Source: Candidatus Caenarcanales bacterium (GTDB lineage Bacteria; Cyanobacteriota; Vampirovibrionia; LMEP-6097). From it: DNA of 64,000 nt. A model generated the notes under the pieces. That model searched no databases and was not told the DNA's origin. It saw only the letters and a list, made by a program, of their open reading frames with translations. Shown here piece by piece: positions 42,843 to 52,139 of this stretch (positions are counted from its first letter, which is position 1; the number at the start of each line of letters is the position of its first letter). The translations under genes and the position numbers were made by a program. The DNA is taken from assembly GCA_022447685.1 (NCBI GenBank), contig JAKVAO010000005.1:1-64000 (forward strand), read 5' to 3'.

Positions 42843-43630
42843 TGCTGAAAATATATCCAAAAGTAAAGGAAAATACAGAGATTGCAGATGCAATCTATAA
42901 GCTAGTTTTGGAAGGGGATTTCCCTCAGTCTGAATTCAAGCCTGGTAAATTTTTGCATGTGAAATGTTCTGATGGACTTGATCCACTCTTACGTCGCCCA
43001 ATGAGTATTTGTGATATTAGTGACGATGCCAAGTCTATGACTGTTTTGTATCGTAGCGAGGGGCGTGGTACTGAACTAATGTCTCGCTGGCAAGCTGGAA
43101 GAGTAGTTGATATGCTTGCACCACTTGGCAATAATTTTGATTTGGATGCGGTGAAAACTAAATCTAAAATTGTCTTAGTTGGTGGTGGTATTGGTGTCCC
43201 ACCTTTATATTATCTCGGTAGGAAATTGAAAGAGCAGGGGCATGAGCTAGTTTCAATCTTGGGCTTTAATTCATCTAAGGATGTTTTCTATGAAAAGGAA
43301 TTTGCTAGTTTCTCTGAGAAAGTCTATATAACTACAGTTGATGGTAGTCAAGGTATGAAAGGTTTTGTTACTCATGCTTTAAGTGATTTGGGAGAAGCTA
43401 ACTGGGGTTTTCTCTATTCATGTGGTCCTACTGCAATGCTTAAAGCTCTTCAATCTGAAGTGCCAGAGAATAAAACAGCGTATATGTCCTTAGAAGAGCG
43501 TATGGGCTGTGGTGTCGGTGCTTGCCTTGCTTGTGTTTGCAAGTATAGTGAAGGCTTTGAAAGAGATAAAAATTATTCTAGAGTTTGCACAGAGGGTCCT
43601 GTCTACTCTCTTCAAGAAGTTAAACTTTAG
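42842..43630 (+). CDS. pyrK: Dihydroorotate dehydrogenase electron transfer subunit
   Basis: Flavin and [2Fe-2S] subunit that passes electrons from the PyrD subunit to NAD. The ferredoxin-reductase fold has an FAD site (LLRRPMSI), the nucleotide-binding VGGGIGVPPLYYL and a C-terminal cluster site with Cys in EERMGCGVGACLACVCK and RVCTEGPVY. Length 262 is normal. Coupled to pyrB. The partner pyrD is not in the window. Confidence 0.92.
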   Translation: MLKIYPKVKENTEIADAIYKLVLEGDFPQSEFKPGKFLHVKCSDGLDPLLRRPMSICDISDDAKSMTVLYRSEGRGTELMSRWQAGRVVDMLAPLGNNFDLDAVKTKSKIVLVGGGIGVPPLYYLGRKLKEQGHELVSILGFNSSKDVFYEKEFASFSEKVYITTVDGSQGMKGFVTHALSDLGEANWGFLYSCGPTAMLKALQSEVPENKTAYMSLEERMGCGVGACLACVCKYSEGFERDKNYSRVCTEGPVYSLQEVKL

Positions 43631-43645
43631 TGTTAGTCTATTGAT

Positions 43646-44608
43646 ATGTTTATTTTCGGTATCGGTACTGGTCGTTGTGGTACTCAGACTTTATCTGACT
43701 ATCTAGGACTACAGAAAATAAATACTCGTCATGAGTCTATGATTTTGCCTTGGGAATTTTCTGAGGACGGTGCTGTTGAATTTCTTGAGCATATGCAAAA
43801 AGCAGTAACTATTGATTACCCTAATGTTGCAGAGGTTAATTTTTCTTTGCTCAATTATGTCGATTACCTAATTGAAAACTTAAAAGAAGTCAGATTTGTT
43901 GTTATGAAGCGTATCAAAGCTGATACCGTGAAGTCATGGATGGCAAATAAGGCGATCTACAATTTCTGGTCAAATCCAGAGCATGAATCATTTGTAAATG
44001 GTGATTATTTGCGTGAAGTTCACTTGAGTCTATCTTTTCCAAAGTATGACTTAGATAAAGAGTCTGCAATTGCTCATTACTGGGATGATTATTACGATAA
44101 AGCTGCTGAACTTAAAGATAAATATCCAGATGAAATCATTGAGTTCGATATGTACAAACTTTTCTCTTCTGTTGAAGCTCAGAATCTTATGCTTGATTTT
44201 ATTAAAGTTAAGCAAGAGCATAGATTTACTGCTGAAATTAAAAAAAAAGCAGAGATGAAAAGACCCGACGCTCAGATTTTTGCTTTGAAAGATTTATATG
44301 ATGATAATAAGCTTGATTTAAGTGAGACTAAGCTAGATATAAGTTTTGATGCTGACTTGCTTATACGATTTTTACTGCTTATGTGCTGCTTAAATAAAAA
44401 ATTCCTTAAAGTTTTTGATGCGATAGAAGAATTTCGTGAAGAATTGGGGGATTTCTTTGTGGATTATTCTTTTGTAGAGAAGCAAGATTTGCTCAATAAA
44501 GATTTGCATTCTTTGCTTGCTCACCTTAATACCAGTAGGGAACTTTATAATTATTCTGCTGATCTTGCACTGAAAGTCAAGAATTTAGCTATTTCCAAGT
44601 ATCTATAA
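43646..44608 (+). CDS. Sulfotransferase-like protein
   Basis: A 320-residue protein beginning with FIFGIGTGRCGTQTLSDYL, a clear 5'-phosphosulfate binding loop of the PAPS-dependent sulfotransferase superfamily. The second motif region (RFVVMKRIKADTVKSWM, about 90-106) corresponds to the 3'-phosphate binding Arg/Ser segment. The C-terminal third is helical and unfamiliar. It would transfer sulfate from PAPS to an unknown acceptor, perhaps a surface glycan. It starts 15 bp after pyrK. Confidence 0.7.
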   Translation: MFIFGIGTGRCGTQTLSDYLGLQKINTRHESMILPWEFSEDGAVEFLEHMQKAVTIDYPNVAEVNFSLLNYVDYLIENLKEVRFVVMKRIKADTVKSWMANKAIYNFWSNPEHESFVNGDYLREVHLSLSFPKYDLDKESAIAHYWDDYYDKAAELKDKYPDEIIEFDMYKLFSSVEAQNLMLDFIKVKQEHRFTAEIKKKAEMKRPDAQIFALKDLYDDNKLDLSETKLDISFDADLLIRFLLLMCCLNKKFLKVFDAIEEFREELGDFFVDYSFVEKQDLLNKDLHSLLAHLNTSRELYNYSADLALKVKNLAISKYL

Positions 44609-44625
44609 TTACCGCTTCTGTATGT

Positions 44626-44655
44626 TTGCGATTATCTCGCTAAACTTTGTATAAT
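44626..44655 (+). promoter_or_regulatory. Sigma-70-type promoter of grpE
   Basis: TTGCGA (44626-44631), an 18-bp spacer and TATAAT (44650-44655), 42 bp before the grpE start. This is the best promoter match in the window. No CIRCE inverted repeat is visible near it. Confidence 0.6.
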
Positions 44656-44697
44656 ATATTGGAGTCTACTCTCAGAAGTAGTCATTGTTTATAAATT

Positions 44698-45354
44698 ATG
44701 AGTGATCAATTTGTTAGCAAAAAAAAGGCAGATGAGCTACAAAGGAAGCTTCAACAAAATATGTCTAAAGAGAATTTTATGGAAGAGACTAATTTAGAAG
44801 ATAGCTATGAAATTTCAGAAGCAGCTCAAAGCCAGGTTGAGGAAGCTGACTCTCAGCAAGAGCAAGCTGTGCATGGAGCTAAACAGCCACCTGTCGATAA
44901 TGCTAGCTATGAACAGTTAAAAAAAGATTTTGAGGAATTAGATAGTAGTTACAAAAGATTGTGGGCTGATCAGCAAAATATGCTTAAGAGATTCCAGAAA
45001 GAGAAGGATGATTTAAGAAAATTTGCAGCAGCTAATACTATTGAAGCAATTTTGCCAGCTTTGGATAACTTTGATTTTGCGAAGAAGAGTTTGAATCAGG
45101 ATACCGCTTTTGAAGAAATTATCAAGAGCTTTGATATGCTTAAATCCCAATTCCAGATGGCTTTGCAGGCTGTTGGTTTAAGTGAAATTGCTACTAATGT
45201 ACCATTCGATCCAACTAAGCATGAAGCTGTTACGAATGTTCCAAGTGCAGAGCATGAGCCTGGAACTATTATAGAGGTTGTAAAACCTGGCTATATACTT
45301 GGAGAAAGAGTTGTAAGAGCTGCAACTGTTGTTGTTGCATCTAAACCTGAGTAA
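44698..45354 (+). CDS. grpE: Nucleotide exchange factor GrpE
   Basis: Releases ADP from DnaK. A disordered acidic start is followed by the long dimer helix (YEQLKKDFEELDSSYKRLWA) with FQKEKDDLRKFAAANTIEAI, then LPALDNFDFAKKS and the beta domain FDPTKHEAVTNVPSAEH, KPGYILGERVVRAATVVV. The length of 218 fits. dnaK and dnaJ are not adjacent, unlike many bacteria; a TrkA-type gene follows after 5 bp. Confidence 0.94.
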   Translation: MSDQFVSKKKADELQRKLQQNMSKENFMEETNLEDSYEISEAAQSQVEEADSQQEQAVHGAKQPPVDNASYEQLKKDFEELDSSYKRLWADQQNMLKRFQKEKDDLRKFAAANTIEAILPALDNFDFAKKSLNQDTAFEEIIKSFDMLKSQFQMALQAVGLSEIATNVPFDPTKHEAVTNVPSAEHEPGTIIEVVKPGYILGERVVRAATVVVASKPE

Positions 45355-45359
45355 TTAAA

Positions 45360-46034
45360 GTGGAACTAGAGAAAAAAAGTTTTTTAGTAATTGGTTTAGG
45401 ACGCTTCGGTTCTAATGTTTCATCTGCATTCTTTAGTAATGGGCATGATGTACTGGCGGTTGATAGAGATATTAATGTTGTTCAGAATGTTGTTGAACAA
45501 AGGACCGTAGAGAACGCTATCCAAATAGATGGTATTGATAGTAACTCACTTAGAAGATTGGATCTTGAGAGGTTTGCAGCGGTTATTGTTTCTGTAGGAA
45601 CTAGTATTGAAGACAGTTTACTTATCTGCGCAACGCTAAAAGAGCTTGGTGTCCAGAAAATAGTAGCTAAAGCTAGTAACCAGATGCATGGTAGTATTTT
45701 AGAAAAAATTGGTGTGGATTTAATTGTTTACCCTGAGGCTGAGATGGGAAGAAGAGTCGCTAATCAGCTTATGGGGCTTAATTTTCTGGATGAGTTTCCA
45801 CTTACTGAAAATTTTAGTATCAGTGAAATTAGTTTACCTAAGACATATGTCTCTAAAACTCTTGCAGAGTCTAAGATTCGCTCTGATTATCACCTGAATA
45901 TACTTGCAATTAGAAGATCTGGCGGACATTTTAGTATTTCTCCTTCTGCTGCTACAACTTTCCAGCAAGATGATCACATTCTAGTAATTGGTACTCATGA
46001 TGATATTGAGAAATTTAAAGAATTAAATGTTTAA
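45360..46034 (+). CDS. TrkA/KtrA-type potassium channel regulator
   Basis: Cytoplasmic gating subunit for a K+ transporter. An RCK Rossmann domain (FLVIGLGRFGSNVSSAFF, then VLAVDRD) fills residues 7-130, followed by a TrkA_C domain at about 140-224 (SISEISLPKTYVSKTL; DHILVIGTHDDIEKF). The start is GTG 45360. The 8-bp overlap with truA means coupled translation. No TrkH/KtrB membrane subunit is in the window. Confidence 0.88.
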   Translation: MELEKKSFLVIGLGRFGSNVSSAFFSNGHDVLAVDRDINVVQNVVEQRTVENAIQIDGIDSNSLRRLDLERFAAVIVSVGTSIEDSLLICATLKELGVQKIVAKASNQMHGSILEKIGVDLIVYPEAEMGRRVANQLMGLNFLDEFPLTENFSISEISLPKTYVSKTLAESKIRSDYHLNILAIRRSGGHFSISPSAATTFQQDDHILVIGTHDDIEKFKELNV

Positions 46035-46857
46035 TTTCAAACTTACTGTCGAATACAACGGTAAAAATTTTTCTGGTTCTCAAGTGCAAAATCGAGACCA
46101 AGAAGCTCAAGGCTTAAGAACAGTTCAGGGAGACTTGGAGAAGGCTTTGTCTGTTTATTTTAGGGTAAGTGAAACTATTCTCACTAATTTCTCTGGGCGC
46201 ACAGATTCTGGTGTTCATGCTATTGGTCAAGTTGTTAACTTTAAAATATCCGAGTCTCAACTCACAAACACATCAGATGATTTTCTTCAGTTGATTGAAA
46301 CTAACCCAGATAAATTTTTAATTGGTTTAAATGGAATACTTGATGATGATTTAGCTGCCGTGAAGGTAGAGAGAGTTGCAGAAGATTTCAATGCTAGATT
46401 TGATGCTAAATCTCGTGAGTATATGTATAAGATCTTCACTAGACGCCATAAGCCTGTTCTGAGGCTTGATAGTTTAGCTTGGGTGAAAGAGCCATTGGAT
46501 TTTGAAGCTATGGAATTACACGCTAAGAAGTTTCTTGGTAAGCAAGACTTTAGGGATTATTCGAAGCAAGAAGATTACCAAAATAATACTGAATGTGAAG
46601 TTTATGAGTCAGAGTTGATTAAAGAATCCAAGATATGTTTTAAATATAGAATTAAGGCTGACCGCTTTCTAAGGCACATGGTTAGAAGAATTGTAGGTGA
46701 GCTTATAGAAGTAGGAAAGCTTGCTGCTGTAGGTGAAGTTTATGACTCTGATAATTTTGCTATTCTTGATAAGGCTGGAGATCAGCTTCTAAAAATACAG
46801 ACTCAAAAATCAGCTCCAGCAGAAGGGCTCAGTCTTATGAAAGTCGAATACTCATGA
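46027..46857 (+). CDS. truA: tRNA pseudouridine(38-40) synthase
   Basis: Modifies the anticodon arm of many tRNAs. YNGKNFSGSQVQ at the start, NFSGRTDSGVHAIGQVVNF with the catalytic Asp60, the RFDAKSREYMYKI region and RFLRHMVRRIVGELIEVGK near the end are all typical. Length 276. The internal segment at 86-105 is longer than in E. coli. It overlaps the TrkA-type gene by 8 bp and meets a convergent unknown gene with a 6-bp overlap. Confidence 0.94.
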   Translation: MFNFKLTVEYNGKNFSGSQVQNRDQEAQGLRTVQGDLEKALSVYFRVSETILTNFSGRTDSGVHAIGQVVNFKISESQLTNTSDDFLQLIETNPDKFLIGLNGILDDDLAAVKVERVAEDFNARFDAKSREYMYKIFTRRHKPVLRLDSLAWVKEPLDFEAMELHAKKFLGKQDFRDYSKQEDYQNNTECEVYESELIKESKICFKYRIKADRFLRHMVRRIVGELIEVGKLAAVGEVYDSDNFAILDKAGDQLLKIQTQKSAPAEGLSLMKVEYS

Positions 46858-47970
46858 ATATGCAAATTCTCTTGCTGGTATTGGTTCAGAACTATTGATT
46901 TTTTTTGCTTCGAAGGCACTTGCAATGTTTTTGATTCCAGAGAATATGGGTTGGAGAACCATTACTGAAAATTTTGGATATTTGTAAGCTAATGTATTCG
47001 ATACTGCATAGCCGAGTGTCGATATTTGCTCAAACTTACCAGATTTTTTCAAATAATTACTTTTCATATTTTGAGTATTGGCTCCAGCCGCGAAAGAAAA
47101 TATACTAGGACTAACATTTAAGGTATTTAAAAATATATTGCTGAGTGATTGCTGCCCAATGGCTTTTGTAAATGTTGTTAAAGCGGTTAATACTACACTT
47201 GTGAGAGTTGAAACGGCGTGTACATGAGGGATATTGAATTGTCCTTTACCTGCTAATGATTTAAATGTTTCAAGTAGTAGTTGTGGTTTGTCAGTTAAAG
47301 CTTGCTGAGCTAATTTGAAGTTAAATTTACCATCTTCAATAAAACCATTTATTAGCCCTTCTTTACCTTGGTAATTTATTTCTTGTTTAGCTTGAGTGAT
47401 CAAATCTCTAATAGGTCTGTGCTCTTCATCATCAGATTCCATAACGTGATCTGAATGTAAAGTGGTCATCCCCATGTTCCCAATATGAGTCACATAGCGA
47501 GAAAACCTTCCTATGAAGGAATCACTCTTAAACAAGGCGCTGAGCCCACTTAAACCAGTTGGAATAATTAAGCCTGGATTTATTTTTCTGTTTGTATCCA
47601 GCGCACCTCTGCCTACCCAAGAAGCTACTTCACTTAGATATGCTGTTCTCTGTAATTTATCTCCAATAGCTTTACTGGTATCGTTATTCACTAGTGAAAA
47701 AGCAGAAGATAGAAAAAATAATGCTGAGGAAAAAAGAAAGGATTTGTCTAAGTTATTGAAGAGAGTAGTTTTAATATTTTCTGGTTTGCCTGTTTCTACT
47801 GAAGCCTCTTTTAGAAGAGTTTCTTGTATCTCTCTATCGCCAAGTTCTTGAATATTCTCATTTTCAAGACTTTCAGTATCTTTACTCTCCATAGCCAAGC
47901 TTTCTGATGGCAATTCAATAAATTCCTCAGTCTTATCTTGGTGCTTGGGAATTGGGATTTCTATACGCAT
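46852..47970 (-). CDS. Unrecognised protein with hydrophobic segments
   Basis: A 372-residue protein: an acidic N-terminal 80 residues, a hydrophobic stretch at about 90-108 (SFLFSSALFFLSSAFSLV), more moderately hydrophobic helices (VSTLTSVVLTALTTFTKAI) and a mixed C-terminus. No signal peptide or known domain. It resembles in general style the open-ended protein at 63036 (alanine/serine-rich helices after a polar N-terminus). It follows murB by 28 bp on the same strand. Confidence 0.6.
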   Translation of the reverse strand: MRIEIPIPKHQDKTEEFIELPSESLAMESKDTESLENENIQELGDREIQETLLKEASVETGKPENIKTTLFNNLDKSFLFSSALFFLSSAFSLVNNDTSKAIGDKLQRTAYLSEVASWVGRGALDTNRKINPGLIIPTGLSGLSALFKSDSFIGRFSRYVTHIGNMGMTTLHSDHVMESDDEEHRPIRDLITQAKQEINYQGKEGLINGFIEDGKFNFKLAQQALTDKPQLLLETFKSLAGKGQFNIPHVHAVSTLTSVVLTALTTFTKAIGQQSLSNIFLNTLNVSPSIFSFAAGANTQNMKSNYLKKSGKFEQISTLGYAVSNTLAYKYPKFSVMVLQPIFSGIKNIASAFEAKKINSSEPIPAREFAYS

Positions 47971-47998
47971 AGCAATGGCGCTATACGTGTTATTTTAG

Positions 47999-48922
47999 CT
48001 AATTTAGCCAAATTTTTCTTTCATCTTCAGTGAAAAAGCCTATCGGTTGGACTTCTGGCAATAGTTGTATGTTTTTCTTTTCTATGGCTAAACCTTGTAC
48101 TAGAGAGACAAGTTCTATGAAATCAGAGGAACTTGCAGACCCTGTATTTTCAAAAAAGTTAGCATGAACATCAGAAACTTGCATTTCTCCAATACTAAGT
48201 TCTTTGCCACCGATGTCTTGGATTAATTTCCCTGCTGGATAATCAGATTGAGGGTTTTTGAAGGTACAACCACAGGTCCAAGCTTTTAATGGTTGGCTAG
48301 TAGTTCTAGATTTATTGTAAGAAGCGACACGCGAGCGAATTTCTTCTTTCTCGGCGAACTCTAGTTTAACTTTTACTGAGAGTACACAATATCTCTCTGG
48401 GTCGATCACAGAAGATCGATAAGAAAAATTCATATCATTATGATTAAATTCATGAATCTCTAGAGTTTCTAAGTCTAGTACTTTCGCTGAAACGAAGATA
48501 TCTGCAAATTCACGTCCGTGGGCTCCAGCATTCATAACTAAACCACCACCGATACTACCTGGAATACCAACCATGAATTCTGCTCCTGTGAGTGATTTGT
48601 GGATCATTTTGCCGCAGAATCTTGGCATCTTCAGACCTACTCCAAGATCAAAAACATTATTAATATCTTCTTTGATGAAGTCTATTTTTAAAGTTGAAAT
48701 TAGTAAAGAATCAATTTTTTTAGAGCTTAGTAGCGAATTTGAACCACCACCTAGGAACATAACTTTGATTCCGTTATCTTTTGCAAACTTAAGAAGTTCG
48801 ATTAGCTCTTCAATATTTTTTGGCTGGGCGAAATGATCTGCAACGGCTTTAATCCGTAAAGTACTTAAATCTGTAACATCTACGTTTTTTTGTATCTCCA
48901 TTTGAGATTTAAGCGTAAGCAT
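47999..48922 (-). CDS. murB: UDP-N-acetylenolpyruvoylglucosamine reductase
   Basis: Reduces enolpyruvyl-UDP-GlcNAc to UDP-MurNAc. The FAD-binding domain shows LGGGSNSLLS (58-66) and GIPGSIGGGLVMNAG (119-133). The substrate domain has SYRSSVI, then TCGCTFKNPQ, where the proton donor that is usually Ser is Cys219, GKLIQDIG, VHANFFEN and the catalytic Glu290 in LLPEVQPIG. The length of 307 and the SYRSS motif match the shorter type II enzymes. Confidence 0.94.
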   Translation of the reverse strand: MLTLKSQMEIQKNVDVTDLSTLRIKAVADHFAQPKNIEELIELLKFAKDNGIKVMFLGGGSNSLLSSKKIDSLLISTLKIDFIKEDINNVFDLGVGLKMPRFCGKMIHKSLTGAEFMVGIPGSIGGGLVMNAGAHGREFADIFVSAKVLDLETLEIHEFNHNDMNFSYRSSVIDPERYCVLSVKVKLEFAEKEEIRSRVASYNKSRTTSQPLKAWTCGCTFKNPQSDYPAGKLIQDIGGKELSIGEMQVSDVHANFFENTGSASSSDFIELVSLVQGLAIEKKNIQLLPEVQPIGFFTEDERKIWLN

Positions 48923-49037
48923 CCTTCCATTATCAAGGATAACAGCGATTTATATATTTATCTTAATTTTTTTTAAGTTAGATTTAAGTTTCTCAAGCCA
49001 ATAATATAATAAGGCATAATTAGATTTGACTTTGAAG

Positions 49038-49769
49038 ATGAATAGATTACTAGTATTTATATTATTTGTGATCACATTTGTGACTAATAGTGCCGCTTAT
49101 GCTCTTGAAACCAAGGGTATTCCTGATGGTATAGCTGAATTATTTGATGAAAAAGCTGAAGTGGTTGCTAACTATTCCCCAATGCTTGCATTAAGAGGCC
49201 TTGCTAATAGTAAAATCTACAGAAAAAAGGGTAAAGCACATCTAGAAAGATATTGTTACCGCGCTAATGAGAAATCTCCTTACCAAAAAACTATAGTTAA
49301 TATCAATGTCCATACTGATGAATGGCGCAAAAGAGTTGTTGAAGCTTTTGGAACTATTAATGGGCACCCACTCTATTACAAAAATATTATGGAGTTTAGT
49401 TTCCCAAGGAAAGCTCAGATGAACGCTTATTGTAATGTTGATGATAGCTATAATCTTCTATCTCTTTATATAGAAAGTGATGGTAATAAAATGACCAACA
49501 AAGTTCTAGGTTATTTTGCTGGAAGATCTGTGCAGTATCTAACTACTCATCGCTTGTCTGAAGGAGTTCTCTCTGGTTCTAACTACAAGATCTATATTGA
49601 GGGTGAGCACGATAAAGATAGTTCTTTGTTGAAGCTTAAAAGCGATGGATTCTTCGATGAGGTGAAGATAAGTGGTGAAGGTCAAGAGATCAAAAAAGAC
49701 GAATATGAGTTTGTTGAAAGATTTGGGACAATCACTGTAAAAACTTTCCTTAAAGTAGAGAATGACTAA
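49038..49769 (+). CDS. Unrecognised secreted protein
   Basis: From ATG 49038 the protein begins MNRLLVFILFVITFVTNSAA, a Sec signal peptide with likely cleavage after AYA. A TTG four codons upstream (49026) is also in frame. The mature part of about 220 residues has two Cys (YCYRAN, AYCNVDD) that may pair, and a beta-rich C-terminal half. TATAAT at 49005-49010 is a likely -10. The last 8 bp overlap gatA. Function unknown. Confidence 0.65.
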   Translation: MNRLLVFILFVITFVTNSAAYALETKGIPDGIAELFDEKAEVVANYSPMLALRGLANSKIYRKKGKAHLERYCYRANEKSPYQKTIVNINVHTDEWRKRVVEAFGTINGHPLYYKNIMEFSFPRKAQMNAYCNVDDSYNLLSLYIESDGNKMTNKVLGYFAGRSVQYLTTHRLSEGVLSGSNYKIYIEGEHDKDSSLLKLKSDGFFDEVKISGEGQEIKKDEYEFVERFGTITVKTFLKVEND

Positions 49770-51285
49770 TGTTAAAATTACATTTGTGTTAGACTATATT
49801 ATAAAAAAATCAGCTTTAGAACTAAAAGAGTCTTTTCTCAGTAATGAATTAACAGCAGAGCAGATCACTCAAGCTTTCTTAGATAGAATTGAGAAGCTTG
49901 ATAAAGGTCATATTAATTCTTTTATTCATGTTTGTGCTGATCTTGCTATCCAAAAAGCCAAGCTCTTAGACCAGAGATTGATTTCTGGTGAGGATAAAGC
50001 TAAGTTGGGTAAGCTTGCAGGAATTCCACTTGGGATTAAAGACTTGATCAATATGATTGGAGCTGAGACTACTGCTGGCTCTAGTATTCTGAAAGGACAT
50101 AAATCTGTTTATAACGCGACTGTGACTTATAACGCTATTGCTGATGGTGCCATCCCCATTGGTAAGCTGAACCTAGATGAATTTGCTATGGGTAGTAGTA
50201 ATGAAACTAGTGCCTTTGGTCCTTGCAAGAATCCTTGGGATACATCTAGGGTTCCTGGAGGTAGTTCTGGTGGCTCTGCTGCAGCTGTAGCTGCTAAGCT
50301 TTGCCCGCTTGCCTTTGGTACTGACACTGGTGGGTCTATTAGACAGCCAGCTGCTTACTGTGGTTTGGTTGGTATGAAGCCTACTTACGGTAAAGTTTCA
50401 CGTTATGGCATAGTTGCCTTCGCTAGTAGCTTAGATCAAGCTGGTCCTATGACTAGAACAGTTAAGGATAACGCTTTATTACTAGAGAGTATGTCTGGCT
50501 ATGACAGTAAAGACAGTACTTCTATCAATGTTCCTAGAGAAAATTACTTAGATTATATTAAAGCTAATTTTGAGACTAAAGAAAGCTTAGAAGGTTTGAA
50601 GATTGGTATTGCTAAGGACTTTGTACCTGATAATTTAGACGCTGACACCAAAGAAGCTTTCGATAATGCAGTTAAAGTTTTAACTGGTCTTGGTGCTGAA
50701 ATTATAGAGGTTTCATTGCCAAGAATTAACTACAGTCTTGCTTGTTACTATATTATTGCTCCAGCTGAAGCTAGTTCTAATTTATCTAGGTTTGATGGTA
50801 TTAGATTTGGTAATAGGGCTGACACTCAGGATCTTGATTCTTTATACAAAGAAACTAGACATTCATTTGGTGAAGAGGTTACCAGGAGAATTATGCTTGG
50901 AACATATGCATTGAGTTCTGGTTACTATGATGCTTATTACAAGAAAGCACAGCAAGCTAGAAGCCTTATCTTTGATGATTTCAAGACTGCATTTGAGACT
51001 TGTGACATGATAATTTCTCCAACAACTCCAGCTCCAGCATTTAAGTTTGGTGAAAAGTCAGATCCATTAGAGATGTACTTGTCAGACGTACTTACTGTTC
51101 CTGTTAACCTTGCTGGTCTTCCAGCTTTATCGCTGAATGCTGGTTACAGTGCAGATGGAATGCCAATTGGTTTACAGATGATTGGCAAGGCTTTAGATGA
51201 GAAGACTTTATATAATGCTGCCTTTGCATTTGAACAAAAATCAGGGATTGAATCTAGAGAAGCTAGTCTTGAAGCTGTTGCTTAG
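49762..51285 (+). CDS. gatA: Glutamyl-tRNA(Gln) amidotransferase subunit A
   Basis: Amidase-signature subunit that supplies ammonia for Gln-tRNA(Gln) and Asn-tRNA(Asn). The catalytic Ser-cisSer-Lys triad is in place: GIKDLI with Lys93, PGGSSGGSAAAVAA with Ser168 and GTDTGGSIRQPA with Ser192. SRYGIVAFASSLDQAGP and a C-terminal PALSLNAGY complete the match. The length of 507 is about 20 residues over usual, at the N-terminus, so a GTG start a few codons later is possible. gatC and gatB are not adjacent. The next gene starts 2 bp later. Confidence 0.95.
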   Translation: MTNVKITFVLDYIIKKSALELKESFLSNELTAEQITQAFLDRIEKLDKGHINSFIHVCADLAIQKAKLLDQRLISGEDKAKLGKLAGIPLGIKDLINMIGAETTAGSSILKGHKSVYNATVTYNAIADGAIPIGKLNLDEFAMGSSNETSAFGPCKNPWDTSRVPGGSSGGSAAAVAAKLCPLAFGTDTGGSIRQPAAYCGLVGMKPTYGKVSRYGIVAFASSLDQAGPMTRTVKDNALLLESMSGYDSKDSTSINVPRENYLDYIKANFETKESLEGLKIGIAKDFVPDNLDADTKEAFDNAVKVLTGLGAEIIEVSLPRINYSLACYYIIAPAEASSNLSRFDGIRFGNRADTQDLDSLYKETRHSFGEEVTRRIMLGTYALSSGYYDAYYKKAQQARSLIFDDFKTAFETCDMIISPTTPAPAFKFGEKSDPLEMYLSDVLTVPVNLAGLPALSLNAGYSADGMPIGLQMIGKALDEKTLYNAAFAFEQKSGIESREASLEAVA

Positions 51286-51287
51286 AG

Positions 51288-52118
51288 ATGGGAGTTCTAA
51301 GTCTAGATCTAGAAGCAAAGCTTAGCCAAAATTATCAGATACTTGAGTTTTTCAACTTGGTTTTTAGTAAAGATAAACTCGTGAATGCTTACTTGTTTGT
51401 AGGTGAAAACTCTTATCAAGATAAAATGGATTTGTTTGTATCCATTAATAAGACTTTGAACTGTGTCCATAATCAAGGTCATCTCAGTTCTGAGTTTAAG
51501 CAGCCTTGTGGGATCTGTGATTCTTGTACCTGGATTCAGAATAATGAGCACCCAAAGACTCCTTTAGTTTTAGAAAGAGAAGAAGGCGCTAAAACTGTCA
51601 AAGTTTCTCAAGTGCATAAACTTCAGGAAGAGCTTTCTCAAAGTTCTCCTTATTATCGTTTGATATTGATTCCTGAAGCTGATTTTGAAGTGTTTAGTAA
51701 GCATCCAGCAAATGCACTTCTAAAAAGTATTGAAGAAGCTTACCCTAGAACTATGTTTATACTCTTTGCAAGGGCTAAGGAAACAGTACTTACTACTATC
51801 AGAAGTAGAACTCAGGTTTTGTATTTCCAAGATGAGCCACAAGTTGATTCAGTAGAAGTTTCAGATAAAATTTTTGAGGTATATGAGAAATATAAGGCTC
51901 ACAATGATTTTTCTAGCCAAATTAAAAATAAGCTTTTTGTTGATGAGATATTGAAAATGGATAAAGCTGAGCTTATAAAATTTTTGGATTATTTAGTAGA
52001 GCAGATTGAGTTGTCAGCACATAATGTGAAGTTTATTGAGTCTTTGGAGCGAGCGAAGCGTTATTTGGAAGCTTATGTAAACCCGCGTGCGGCATTGAGT
52101 TCTGTTGCTTTTTATTAA
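51288..52118 (+). CDS. DNA polymerase III delta-prime-like subunit
   Basis: Clamp-loader-type AAA+ protein of 276 residues. A four-Cys zinc site (LNCVHNQGHL then PCGICDSC) is where clamp-loader subunits carry it. The Walker A position reads FVGENSYQDK, without GKT, as expected for the non-hydrolysing delta-prime. HPANALLKSIEEAYPRTMFIL and the SRC-like TIRSRTQVLYF follow. It is therefore probably holB. It follows gatA closely. Confidence 0.75.
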   Translation: MGVLSLDLEAKLSQNYQILEFFNLVFSKDKLVNAYLFVGENSYQDKMDLFVSINKTLNCVHNQGHLSSEFKQPCGICDSCTWIQNNEHPKTPLVLEREEGAKTVKVSQVHKLQEELSQSSPYYRLILIPEADFEVFSKHPANALLKSIEEAYPRTMFILFARAKETVLTTIRSRTQVLYFQDEPQVDSVEVSDKIFEVYEKYKAHNDFSSQIKNKLFVDEILKMDKAELIKFLDYLVEQIELSAHNVKFIESLERAKRYLEAYVNPRAALSSVAFY

Positions 52119-52139
52119 TAAGGACCTCATTCCCTTACC

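Noticed and set aside
44656..44697. CIRCE heat-shock operator before grpE
   Set aside because: No TTAGCACTC-N9-GAGTGCTAA-type repeat is present.
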